Position numbers and translations under genes: made by a program
Source of the DNA: Rhynchopus sp. YZ270_cl-10
Lineage: Eukaryota > Euglenozoa > Diplonemea > Diplonemida > Diplonemidae
NCBI GenBank assembly: GCA_964035575.1
Contig: OZ037856.1
Location: 434,001 to 498,000, forward strand
Direction: 5' to 3'
DNA: 64,000 nt
The notes under the pieces: generated by a model
Told to the model about the DNA's origin: nothing
The model's input: only the letters and a program-made list of their open reading frames with translations
The model's database searches: none
Shown here: positions 19,947 to 29,802 of the stretch, one piece after another
Layout of the letters: every line of letters starts with the position of its first letter
How positions within the stretch are numbered: the first letter of the stretch is position 1

Positions 19947-20058
19947 TTGAAATACAAAGCCCTCTCATGACAGTGTACCTTGGTGCATGACCGGCTGTAT
20001 CGGGAGGTGGACACTCAATCATGCAGTCCTACACCCATTTCGTGGTTTACATCTGATA
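19947..20058 (+). repeat. F6 repeat, long copy
   Basis: The 5' half reads TGAAATACAAAGCCCTCTCA then TGACAGTGTACCTTGG and GCATGACCGG. The 3' half reads CCCATTTCGTGGTTTACATC. Both halves recur in order at 37573-37676; the 5' half alone occurs at 8199 and 42367, the 3' half alone at 30012-30062. Confidence 0.7.
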
Positions 20059-20959
20059 TGTGCTGAATATGAACGTAAATATCCACAGAGTTGTAGCTGG
20101 TCACATACCTCAGCTAGAGGTGTGTTTCCCCTTCACAAAGCTGGGCTGTGCGTAACCTAAAAAAAAAAGGCCAGTCGTCATGAATGTTTGGCCACTGTGA
20201 TTGCTTAGGGTTTGGGTGCCCTCTGTGTTGTCAAAAAGCTTCAAAAAACCTCCCCCTCTTTTTTTTGAAAGAGATCAATTTCATATCATTATTGCATGTA
20301 GAAAAAATCCATGTTAATAGGATAGATAAGGGTTACTATGTTTGGAGGGGTAGGGAAACTTTGTTGGGGGTGAATAGGGGAAGGGGAAGAAGAGAGTGTA
20401 CACGTTCTTCCTTTGTTGTGCTTTGCTTTGTCTGAAATATGTGGAGTTGGGGTGTGGCTGGTTCAATGTCCTTGATTCGTATTTTTGGGGGGAGCTACCT
20501 CACAAAAAAAATGAATGGACTCGAAATTTAAGGCCGATATAAATGCGTTTTTTCTGCTTTCTGCAAAAAAAAAAAAAATGAAAGTGCAATGTGAAACACT
20601 TTGAAAAGTGGGGGCCAGCGTCAATAAACAAACAAACTTTAAACAGGAAGGGCTAAAACACCCTTTTTTACACTAGAAAAAAAAAATTAGTGTGATCCGA
20701 TGTACACTCTATGCAAAGGCTTTGTGAACCCTTTGCAATCGACGTTTTTGATCACACCAGAGAAGAAAAAAAAGTTAGAAGGCCAGAAAAGAAAACTCAA
20801 GCTCTTTGTACACAGTGGCCCGGTCATGGGTTTTGCCCGGTTCCCGACTGAACTCAGTCTACCATCGAATAATTAACCTGTCGGAAATCGGTCAATACGT
20901 AAATAGGTAGGTTTTCGGGACCTCTCAAATCCGGACCACTGTGAAGGAAAAATAGAAAA

Positions 20960-20992
20960 GTTTATAAGATGACCCTAAGCCTCTCGTACTTA
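20960..20992 (+). repeat. F2 hairpin repeat
   Basis: It reads TATAAGATGACCCTAAGCCT then CTCGTACTTAG. The stem CTAAG/CTTAG surrounds the recurrent CCTCTCGT loop. Confidence 0.65.
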
Positions 20993-21170
20993 GTTTAGAT
21001 TATTCTTTGGTTTATTCATCGTGATGAGTCACCTTGAAAAAAAAAACATCCCCCCCATCCCTAGGCACACTTGGACGCCTTTTTCAACCCTCCCTTTCCC
21101 CCCCAACGTTGTGTAGAACTGAAATACTGTACTGAACAAAAAAAAACCCTTTCTTTCTCCCCTCCCTTCT

Positions 21171-24100
21171 TCACTCTAAAAGATCATGAAAATCGAGGAT
21201 TGTCCAGGAGACTCCGTGGTCGAGGGAAGATGCGATGACGACGCGGTTGGCAGTTTCCCCTTGGACCTTGCAGCTGAGGACGAGGTACCAGAGGGGCTCG
21301 CCCCAGGAAGAGAGGTGGAGGGAGGCGCTGTCGACGGCGTCGACGCAGCCCCGGTGGTCGCAGTGGATGTGGTTGAAGGTGGTTGCGGTTTCTGCGACGG
21401 AAAAGTTTTTTCTGACATTAATCTCTCCAGAGAACCTCCAGGTCGCAAGCTCTGTACTGCAAATAAATGAAATGACCCGACCCCCACAAGACGCCCCATC
21501 TTCATCCTTCGCATCAAACGTCAACAGCAACGTCCACCCACTCCCACCACACAACAGCCCTTCCGTCACGCTAATCGATTTAATCGACCCCTCAGTTATC
21601 CCGGTAGCCTCCAAATCGTCCCAATGAAGTACAACTGTTCCCTCCCCTGTTATCGCTTCAGAGTCAGCAAGCCCATTAACAATTAATTTGTGGATCCCAA
21701 ATCTGCCGACAGAGAATAAACAGAGTGCTCCGTTTTCTTCGACAAAGCGAAAGTTTGTTCCGGTAATTTCCCCGTCGGAGTGTTCCAGACGGAGGGGTTG
21801 GCTCCATGAAGTGGTATTGTCAGAGACGGAGTAGTGTGCACGGACGTCGCCCCCGTCAGACCGTTTCATCTCATAGGCAATGTAGTACTTCCCCCGATGT
21901 TTCACTGGAGGACCGCAATTGAAAAACCCCTTCGGCGTAAAGTCCATATCCGTATAAGGCATAAAGGTACCCTCCGACGAAATGGAGCAGCTCGCACAGC
22001 TGTACGAATGGGGGTTTTCCTTTACAAGACAGCTACGAAGAGTAGACGAGACAGAGGACACACGATGCATCCTCGGCGAAAAGTTCGAAACACTTCCTTT
22101 CCGGTCTGAAAGCCCCATATTGCTGGCTCGGCGTTCCGAACGTACAGAGTCTGATCGGGTACTCTGAAATGCGGGTTTCCCTTGCTCATATACAGTGTCA
22201 GCAGTGCAATTGCTTAAAGGGGAATATCTAGAATAAAAGAGAACCAAACGCCCTTCAACAGTGCAAAGTACTGGACTATGAAAAGATTGTGCCGAATGGA
22301 GTAGTGGGTTTTTGAATAGGTCCGCACCACGGCGAGAGACTTTTCGTCGAAATGAGGACTTTGGGGTGACGTGGTTTGAAGGTGGGGGTGAGTTGCCAGC
22401 AGAGGTTGAAGAAACATCAGAACGGGAGCTTTCATGTTCACTAACGGAGACACCAAAGGTTGTGTTGCATGAAAGCAAGGTTCCGGCTGGGTTTGGCTCC
22501 TTCTCTTTCTCAGTTTTATCGATTTTTTCCGGTTTTTGGAAGTTTTTGTGACTCACAGATTCTTCCGTAATTTGAACCACAAAAGAGCAGAATTTTAATT
22601 CCAGAAGCATAGGGACACGAGCCCCGCATGCGCGCAGTGCGGTGACCCATTCGCAGACCTCTCTATGCGAAGGCGCCTTGTTGCTGACAGTGTCAATGCC
22701 TTTGAAGTCCACGATGATGCTTTCGCCCTTTACTAGAGCAAGGTAAAGGATGTCAGACCCCATGGTACCGCCACGGTTGACACCCCGCAGTCGTGCAATG
22801 CTGTACCCCGCACCGTCACGCACCCGCAGAAAGGTGTTGTTTATGATGTTACGGTCATACGCACCCACCTGCCCCGGGGTCGAGAGAAGTGAGATCAGGC
22901 GCTTTCGGTTCACCCAGCCTTCATCTACATCGAGGGTCGGGGTGAAAATACCTGTGTTTTTTTCATGAAAAATCGGAAATAAAAGTGAAGTTGATAGTGC
23001 AAACGCCTCTGGGACGCAGGCACTGGCACTCCGTGGGTTATCGAACCCCGGAGTGTTGCGCTTGGGATTGGTTTACAGGGAAGCTGTAAGCAGGTATACA
23101 TTCATTACCCCACCCTGACCGGGAAGGGGGGACAACATGATTTAAAGATTCAAGAAAAGCACGTGTTTTAGCACACAACACTGGGCGTCTGCTGAATCCA
23201 ATGAGCGCTGGGGCGCCGACGGAACGGAGGGAGTGCACACGATCCTTTTTCACACCCGGGAATGGGGCGCGGCGGAGTTTCGCTGTTAAAGCCCGCATGT
23301 TGGTCTTGACGATGAGCCTTTGCATGGCCCGCCCACGCTCGCGGATATTAGAGGTCTGTTTGGCGAGGAAGACCCTTGTGCGCAATTCGAAGTCGACCGC
23401 GAGCTCGACACACGACACGTCGCGGGGTTCTTTGCTCCACTCGAGCGTAATCACCCACCACAGGAAAGCTTTCAAAGTGAACGCCTCCCTATAGGTGGAG
23501 GAAAAACTAGGTTGCAGCTTGGTCAGATATGTGCGGAAGGGGGTATCCCGTTTGGAGGCAGCAAATGTGAGATCCCAAGGATGTACAGCCGGGGCCACAT
23601 CCACAGCTTTTGAGAGGGTTGTGTCGATCGTGGTGACGGCATCGAGGAGAAGAGACTGTACCGCCTTCACCGTTACCTTGCTCACATTGGAGGGTACAAT
23701 GCCGTGCAGCACAAAGCAGGTGGGAAGCCCTTTGCCATAGAGGCTGATGGCCGACTCATGTAGGGCAGTGAACGCTGGTGTGTGCACTATGCTGCAGTGC
23801 CACAGTAGGTGGCGTGTGTGGCATGTAACCTGGACGAGGCATAAGGGGCATTTATCGCTGAAGTCCGCCTCGGGGAAGCCACTGCGTTTGAGCCCTGCTG
23901 GATGGCAGAAGAGGATTCCGCCACACAGAACACGTCGCATCCGGAAAGCCTTGAGGGGGTCGTGGTATTGTAGATTGCGCCACAGGGCATTGGTGGCTCG
24001 GGTGTCAATGCCGTCGTTTATGCCGTCGTACGTAGGGCGTTTACTCTGCAGATCATCCCAGACCGCCGTACGCGCCAGAACTCGCACTTCATGGGCCCTC

Positions 24101-27100
24101 TTGGCTTTGTCTGTATCGATGATGGGGGTAGTCTTCGTGGTTGCAGACGTAGACGTCACTGCCTTCATCTCAGGGTCCCAGCTCACGCCACATCTGCGGG
24201 AGGCGGCGAGGACAGTCCCCACTGGACCAACTGCATGCATAGGTGTACCCTTTGCGGCCAGGGTCTCGTACCTCTCTCTGATTTTCATGCACCTCTGGCG
24301 TATGGCGTCGTTGCGTTCCACACTGGCGGCGTAAGCTCTGAACGTCCTGCATATAACACTCGAGAGGGGGTGTGCTACGTGCGCCTTCAGGCAGAGTGTG
24401 AGTAGTGCGTCCACTGAACGGGTAAGGTAGGTGGGGCCCCAGCAGCACATCGTCACTGCCGTCGATAGTTCATTCATCACTGACCGAGGGGGCATGTTGA
24501 AGGCGGACTCGTATAACACTGAAGGGAGGATGGCAGATGTGGCAATAGACACCTTCTGGGAGAAGGAGAGCGGTGTCGCACCCAAACATGAGAGCGCCCT
24601 CACGGCTGACTGGTATACCGTAGCGTTGTATCGCCCCTTGCGTCGCAGGGAGCTGTACATCATCACGCCGAGTGAGCGGAGCGACTCTGTTGTCTGGAAC
24701 ACATGGTTGTCCTCAGACTTCAGCTTGCATTTGTGGTTCTTCAATGATGAGAAGGCAAAGGTCTTCGCCATGTTGAGGCGCATGCCTGTGATGCGGCAGA
24801 AGTCCTCCACTCGCAGCAGGCATGCCCCCACCGAAGCTTCACTATGGCGAGACAAAAGGTATGCGTCGTCAGCAAACGACCGTACAAACGCCTCAGGTAT
24901 TTCCGCTGTGACGCAGTGTGTCAGGACTGATATCAGGGCGTTGATGAGCACCACAGAGAGGGGGCACCCCTGCAGAATCCCATTCGTCACGGAGTACGCC
25001 TCTCCTACGCCGGAGGGCAGCTTGAACCGCCGTCTCAGCTTGGCGTACATCGCTCGCAGAGGTGTCATGATCCTGGGGTGAAGCCCCATCTTCTCCACAA
25101 GATCCAAGGTGAGGCCCTGTGGTACGCGGTCGAAGCACTTCGCAAAGTCGAGCGCCAGACCGTGCAGCGGTTCGCCACCGAGCAGAGCGTCCTCCATCTG
25201 TGTGAAGACGTCATACAAGACGTCGTTCGTGCTGTGCTTTGGGCGGAAGCCATGTTGCGACGGGTGTACCCATTGTTCCTGCCATTGTTGAACTGCCTGC
25301 AGGCGTGCGCAGGCCCACAACCGGTATACCGCACTGGTCACTGTCACAGGACGTAGCTTCAAGGGGGACTGGTCTTCGCCTTTGGGAAGGAGCGTCACCA
25401 GGGCGGTCAACAGCGCTTGCGGCCACACACCGTTCGTCTCTATCGCGTTGAACACTCGGGCAAAACCGTCCAGTATGCACAGGGGCATCGCATGAAGCTC
25501 CAATGAGCGCCAGCCATCAGTTCCGCAGGCGTCCGTGCGCTTACCTTTCTTGTCAAGCGTTCTGCGCAAGTCAGCACCACTTAGCGGGTCTAGGGACATC
25601 GGGGAATGTGCGACGAAGCTGCCGAAACGTTGCTCGAAAGAGGTGAGAGTTGGCTCGGGATGGTCGTGGTCGTATAAGTTGAACACTGATTTCCATTCAT
25701 CACGCAGTAGTTTGTCCATCTCCCTGTGGTTGGCCGTAAGCACGCCATCCTCGCCCCGCAGGGCGGAAATAGGAACACCCTGTTTACCCATGCACCACGC
25801 CGTGAGTTTTCGTCGTTCGCTGCTAAAATCTACCTTCAGCTTGGTGGTGTACTGCTTCTCGCGTTGTAGACGGGTGTTGCGTATCTCAAGGTTTATAAGC
25901 ATCTTGGACTTGTCCAGCAGAGAGTTAAGGATCTGTAGCTGCTTTTCGAGCGCGGGTGGGATTGTCGTCTCTTCGGACCTCAGCAGTTTGAGCGTAATTG
26001 CGGTGCGGAACACTTTACCCCAGGCATTGCGCACAGGATTCTCCATCACCCCACCAGGACAAGATTCTGTCTTTGCAATGAGATCCGTGAGTTTGTATTC
26101 GAATTTAGCAAGCTGGTCCTGTCGGGGGGAAGACCCACCAACAGACGCCGGTCGTGTAGGTGCACACATCGGCTTCAACACCGGCTGGGGAACCTTGGAG
26201 CGGCCACAGAACCCTTTGGAGAGCGTGTCACCAGCTGCCTTTGCCGCGAGCAGGAGAAACCCTTCCCCAGCCAATGCGATCGCTTCCCACGCATCGTCAA
26301 TATCACCGGACGCAAGTGCAGCGGCACAGTTGTGTTGTCGTAGAAGATTCCTGCCGACTGTCTCAGCATTCACCACAATTCCAAGCTCTGGCATCTGTTT
26401 GGGAATAGTGTAACGGAGTGTCGACTCTGTAAACACTGAGAGGCAGAGCCGTACGTTGACGGACTTGTGGCTGGGAATGCAGTTAATGCTCTGTGTCCAA
26501 CAGCTATGGATGGCATGTGCGGCGACGCTATTCAGCAAGATGTAGTCGATACGGGTTCCTGCTGAGTCTTTGCGAGTGAACGTGACAGGGGGCTTGCCGT
26601 CATCCCCAGTGTTGCCCAGGAGCGCGACGTCGCACCAGTCATTGGCGAGTGCTTTCCGCAATGTTGGTGATCTTTCCACATCGGTGTTGAGGTCGCCGCA
26701 CACAATCAACGGAACGTTACCCAGGGCTTCTCGAAACTTCACAAGCACTGTGTGGAGGAGTTCTTCGCGGGAAGCAACTGTAGCTCTTGGCGTGTCACCT
26801 GACGGGGCGTACACATTCACCACATGCAGGAACAGACGGCCGGAACCAAGCGCCACACGTGTGTGCACCACACGTTTCCGCAGCGTGGGTTTCAGAGAAG
26901 ACGTCAGTTCGGTGTCCAGGAACATGATGCCCGGTCTCTTCAGCATGGTGGCCACTCCCCCACGTTCCCCAATGTGTGGACTGCGGATGCCATGGACGAG
27001 TGCGCCATCCATGGGGGGGCCCCACTCTGGGGACCATACTGTGGTGAAGAAGTCTTGCATCTCAAATATCTTGGACTCGGTCAACTTTGTCTCTTGTAGA

Positions 27101-28988
27101 CAGACGATATCGCACTGAAGGTCGCGGATTGTGTGCGCGTAGTTCTGCAGGGATGTGCAGTTGATCGTCGTTAGGGTAAGCGTGTTCTCAGCATCAGAGC
27201 AGCACGTACGTGAGGAGGAGGATCTATCCGTTGAAGAGGAGGAGGAAGAAGAGGAAGCAGAGGAAGAAGATGTGTCTGAGAGTGACGGAGGGAAAAAGGG
27301 GCGAGGAGAAAATGATGATGATGATGATGATGATGTGGAGGCTCGGTTTGGGAAGTGGCGGGGACCAGGGCGTGTTTCTATGCATTCGCGGGGAAGCTGC
27401 TCGTAGTTGTGGGCTGCGAGCGACTCGGGGTCACGCTTCTCGCTCCGTCACAACACGGGCTCTACTGTCGCCTCTGGCTCAACGACTTCCGTCTCCATCT
27501 CGGATGACTCTGATGGGAACACCAATTTGCCAGTGAACCTGTTAGTGCGGGGGCGGTGGCTGTCCGCAGACGATGCTGGCCTGACTGTGACCATGGACTG
27601 GCCTGGGCGCTCAATGTTGGTGAAGTGCGGGGCGGTGCTCGCGGCCACGATCAGCCACGTCTGTCCTTTGCGCTTGTATGTTGCCAGCTGTGTGCATGGC
27701 CAGCTCGTGCTCTGCAGAACGGACATGACGTCTGCCGCCTCCTCGTAGTGCCGTGCACCCGACACTGTGTACCTCACCAGAGAGGGATCGTTCGACATGG
27801 GCGCGAGAGACCCGTGCAGCTCTCTGCGAACGGTGTCCAAGTCAACCCCTTGCTTCATCCTTAGGGCCAAACCCCCACTCACTCCCACAGCCAGCCCTAT
27901 GCAGGAGTTGGGGTTCCGTGTGTTCAAATCTAGTGCTCTCTCGAGCGTCACGGACCGGTCCAGCCAGGCCACAGGGTACTGGTCGCCGCCACAGTGCCAC
28001 TTCAGAGGCTTGAGAAAAAGCCCCTGTTTCCCCGACAGCGACAGCAGCTGCTCCACCTTACTCACCGGTACGCGTAGGCTAATTTCATGCCCATTCCCAT
28101 GTTCGTTCTCTCTGCGGAAGTAGTCCCACACGTTGCTGGGCTTCACCACGTGCTGCACTACCTTGCACAGATCTGTCAGCAGTCTCGGCATCATAATGCC
28201 AGGGTTGCGCTCCGCTTGTCTCCATGTCGTTGCATCCGCAAACTTCTCCGATAACGTGCAGATGAGTACTGCGGTGGAGGGTCGTGCATTCACGTGTACC
28301 GTCTTCGGCATCGCCTCCGTCATCTCCGTCACCCATAGTAGGGAGTAGCACGCGTACCAAGTCTCATCGCGTTGCTGCTTGAGAGTCTTATTCTCCGACC
28401 GCAGCGTAACTGCCACACACCGCGAACAGAAGCGCTTCTTCGCGTACACGGCGATCCTCGGGAAGGCAGCCTCGTTCCGGATGTCCTCCTCGCGTGTCAG
28501 CACGGCCTCCCAAGCGAGTCTCGCCTCGTCTGCGTTATCTGCAATGAACGCCAAGTCCATCGCCGTCATCACCAAGTCCACGTCCCGGCAAATTGGGGCG
28601 CCCCCGAATTGGCTCCGCATAAGCGAAAACGTCGTTCGTACTGTATCCGGCTCCTCCTCAGCAATGCGCCGGTACTCCGAAAACTTCTGCAGCCTCTGTT
28701 TCTGCCTGCTGCCTCTCACCACGTGTGCCCATTCCTGCGAGGGCTCCTCGCCGTCGCGTCCTTCGTCGTCGTTGACGCCATCCTCCTCTCCACGTTCACC
28801 GCGCGTGCCACTCAGCGGACTGTATCTGTTGTTTCTGTTGCTGTTGCTGTTGTTGTTGTTGCCGTTGCTGTTGCTGTTGTTGTTGTTGCTGCCGCTGTTC
28901 TTGCCGGGGACCTGCACCCATGCAGAGCGGTTTCTATTGTTGCTGCCGTTGCTGTTGCTGTTGCCGTTGCTGTTGCTGTTGCCATTGT

Positions 28989-29024
<36 letters not shown>

Positions 29025-29802
29025 CATTGTTGTTGCTGTTGCTGTTGCTGTTGCTGTTGCCGTTGTTGTTGCTGTTGCTGTTTCTGTTGCTGTTTCTGTT
29101 GGAATTGTTGTTGTTGTTGTTGTTGTAGTTGTTGCTGCTGCTGTTGATGTTGCTGTTGCTGCTGCCGCCGCCAAATGCGGTCCTGCTGCTGCCGTTGCTG
29201 TTATCAGCACCATGTGGGGGATTAGGCTGGGGGGCACCCAGGACACTCAGGCAGAGATCAATGCACTGTAGTGCAAGGATCTTGGTCTCCTCTGAGTTCG
29301 ACGCTAGGACCAGTGCTTGCGCACGGTCGTAGGTCTCTCTGGCTTTCGCTAGGAGCGACATCTGAGGGGGAGAGGACCCAGGCAGATGCGCCACAAGGAA
29401 AGAACCGGGGGGGACGGTCGTGTGGGGTGTGTGATGTGTATACCAATGAAGTACAGAAACTGTAGCTTTAGAAATCGTTGGTTAATAAAATGAATCTCAA
29501 ATCCTAAAGCTACTGGGATAATCCGACGAAAAATGCATACCTTGCAGGCCCTTCACCGGAACGACCTTGAGGTGAACAGGGGTAGGCCATTCATCGAGAC
29601 ATCCACATTCACTGAGCGAGATGTCCTCCCAGGCACCGTTGTCGCGTTTGATCTGTACGCTTGCGGGCTCGACTTTGAGCGCAGCGTGGACGTCATCAAG
29701 CAGGCGTTCCAGAGTCGTGCAGTTCGAGTCTACGGGGTACAATTTGTCTACATCCTCATCAAGGCACACGTAGTATGTCTGCGAGGCTGACCCCTTCCGC
29801 AT
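21171..29802 (-). CDS. Sialidase-like (BNR/Asp-box) protein, 680 aa, LINE in its intron
   Basis: Exons 29802-29541 and 22951-21171. The donor GTATGCAT leaves one base, and the acceptor ACACAG begins GT-ATT, restoring a Gly codon (2043 nt, TGA stop). The 6589-nt intron contains a whole LINE in the same orientation plus F1 and F12 repeats. Exon 1 encodes a compact ubiquitin-like-sized domain (YYVCLDEDVDKLYPVD ... PVHLKVVPVKG). Exon 2 has a short alpha/beta region, then a Ser-rich linker, then beta-propeller strands typical of exo-sialidases: HSPVLCTVEGRLVLFYSRYS, AHYSVSDNTTSWSQPL and the Asp box SSLDHGVSWTI near the end. About 100 Ser/Arg-rich residues interrupt the propeller. No signal peptide is visible, so a cytosolic or non-catalytic propeller is likely. 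The start ATG is the first in the exon; an upstream exon cannot be excluded. Confidence 0.75.
22985..23060. repeat. F1 structured repeat at the LINE 3' end
   Basis: It reads GTGAAGTTGATAGTGCAAAC, then GCCTCTGGGACGCAGGC, then CACTCCGTGGGTTATCGAAC and CCCGGAGTG, ending TTGCG. The LINE reading frame ends inside it: its TAA at 23038-23040 is part of the second hairpin. It lies in the sialidase-like gene's intron. Confidence 0.8.
23038..27447 (-). CDS. LINE ORF2: AP endonuclease, reverse transcriptase, zinc knuckle
   Basis: The frame runs from just after the ORF1 stop to TAA at 23038 (1469 codons). A Ser-rich linker of about 90 residues comes first. The endonuclease starts TLTTINCTSLQNYAHTIRDL and keeps CLQETK (catalytic Glu), GDLNTDV, TRIDYIL and SHKSVNV. 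Reverse transcriptase motifs follow: LRPVTVTSAVYRLW, HGFRPKHSTND, ALDFAKCFDRVP, GILQGCPLS, FADD (the catalytic pair) and MRLNMAKT. Near the C-terminus is a CCHC-type knuckle, CPLCLVQVTCHTRHLLWHC. The first in-frame ATG (27060, MQDFF) lies after the endonuclease Asn and Glu motifs, so a product started there would lack catalytic residues. ORF2 is therefore most likely made by reading through the ORF1 UGA. The clade is unclear; RT wording resembles protist LINEs. Confidence 0.88.
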   Translation of the reverse strand, partial: RSEKRDPESLAAHNYEQLPRECIETRPGPRHFPNRASTSSSSSSSFSPRPFFPPSLSDTSSSSASSSSSSSSTDRSSSSRTCCSDAENTLTLTTINCTSLQNYAHTIRDLQCDIVCLQETKLTESKIFEMQDFFTTVWSPEWGPPMDGALVHGIRSPHIGERGGVATMLKRPGIMFLDTELTSSLKPTLRKRVVHTRVALGSGRLFLHVVNVYAPSGDTPRATVASREELLHTVLVKFREALGNVPLIVCGDLNTDVERSPTLRKALANDWCDVALLGNTGDDGKPPVTFTRKDSAGTRIDYILLNSVAAHAIHSCWTQSINCIPSHKSVNVRLCLSVFTESTLRYTIPKQMPELGIVVNAETVGRNLLRQHNCAAALASGDIDDAWEAIALAGEGFLLLAAKAAGDTLSKGFCGRSKVPQPVLKPMCAPTRPASVGGSSPRQDQLAKFEYKLTDLIAKTESCPGGVMENPVRNAWGKVFRTAITLKLLRSEETTIPPALEKQLQILNSLLDKSKMLINLEIRNTRLQREKQYTTKLKVDFSSERRKLTAWCMGKQGVPISALRGEDGVLTANHREMDKLLRDEWKSVFNLYDHDHPEPTLTSFEQRFGSFVAHSPMSLDPLSGADLRRTLDKKGKRTDACGTDGWRSLELHAMPLCILDGFARVFNAIETNGVWPQALLTALVTLLPKGEDQSPLKLRPVTVTSAVYRLWACARLQAVQQWQEQWVHPSQHGFRPKHSTNDVLYDVFTQMEDALLGGEPLHGLALDFAKCFDRVPQGLTLDLVEKMGLHPRIMTPLRAMYAKLRRRFKLPSGVGEAYSVTNGILQGCPLSVVLINALISVLTHCVTAEIPEAFVRSFADDAYLLSRHSEASVGACLLRVEDFCRITGMRLNMAKTFAFSSLKNHKCKLKSEDNHVFQTTESLRSLGVMMYSSLRRKGRYNATVYQSAVRALSCLGATPLSFSQKVSIATSAILPSVLYESAFNMPPRSVMNELSTAVTMCCWGPTYLTRSVDALLTLCLKAHVAHPLSSVICRTFRAYAASVERNDAIRQRCMKIRERYETLAAKGTPMHAVGPVGTVLAASRRCGVSWDPEMKAVTSTSATTKTTPIIDTDKAKRAHEVRVLARTAVWDDLQSKRPTYDGINDGIDTRATNALWRNLQYHDPLKAFRMRRVLCGGILFCHPAGLKRSGFPEADFSDKCPLCLVQVTCHTRHLLWHCSIVHTPAFTALHESAISLYGKGLPTCFVLHGIVPSNVSKVTVKAVQSLLLDAVTTIDTTLSKAVDVAPAVHPWDLTFAASKRDTPFRTYLTKLQPSFSSTYREAFTLKAFLWWVITLEWSKEPRDVSCVELAVDFELRTRVFLAKQTSNIRERGRAMQRLIVKTNMRALTAKLRRAPFPGVKKDRVHSLRSVGAPALIGFSRRPVLCAKTRAFLESLNHVVPPSRSGWGNECIPAYSFPVNQSQAQHSGVR
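27421..27450 (-). promoter_or_regulatory. Predicted UGA-CGG stop-codon readthrough site
   Basis: ORF1 ends GTG TTG TGA and continues CGG AGC GAG in the same frame as ORF2. UGA-CGG is one of the known leaky contexts (type II readthrough). GAGCGA just downstream pairs with TCGCTC, giving a 6-bp stem with a 16-nt loop. This is a sequence-based prediction. Confidence 0.65.
27448..29361 (-). CDS. LINE ORF1, 637 aa, Asn/Ser-rich nucleic-acid-binding type
   Basis: ATG at 29361 (MSLLAKARETYDRAQALVLA); TGA stop at 27448. After a short helical N-terminus, a tract of about 110 residues is almost only Asn, Ser and Gly, encoded by a long AAC/AGC repeat. The C-terminal two thirds is a folded region with KKRFCSRC, WHCGGDQYPVAWLDRSVTL and a segment LRRELHGSLAP-like that resembles the RNA-binding ORF1 proteins of other LINEs in position only; I see no CCHC knuckle. 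The product should coat LINE RNA. The frame continues straight into ORF2 after the stop, so a minority ORF1-ORF2 fusion is expected. Confidence 0.8.
28822..29168. repeat. CTG/TTG trinucleotide-rich tract in LINE ORF1
   Basis: About 340 bp of interrupted TTGCTG repeat on the plus strand, AAC/AGC on the coding strand. It encodes the poly-Asn/Ser tract. Open frames on the plus strand here (poly-Leu, poly-Val or poly-Cys) are artefacts of the repeat. Confidence 0.9.

Larger units (their letters stand above)
19711..21170. other. Intergenic spacer
   Basis: No gene supported. It holds the longest F6 copy (19947-20058), an imperfect inverted repeat GTGTGATC/GATCACAC (about 20690-20758), a possible 131-bp foldback with ends CAGTGGCCCGG and CCGGACCACTG (20812-20942, no clear duplication), and F2 (20960-20992). 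Confidence 0.55.
23038..29470 (-). mobile_element. APE-type LINE (non-LTR retrotransposon), apparently full length
   Basis: It carries ORF1 (27448-29361) and ORF2 (23038-27447) with no internal stop other than the UGA between them, so it looks intact and young. It lies in sense orientation inside a 6.6-kb host intron. The 5' end is uncertain, somewhere between 29361 and about 29470. The 3' end is at or within the F1 repeat. I see no clear target-site duplication. Confidence 0.85.

Noticed and set aside
28379-29332. Plus-strand poly-Leu, poly-Val and poly-Cys frames
   Set aside because: Translations of the CTG/TTG tract in LINE ORF1 in the wrong strand.
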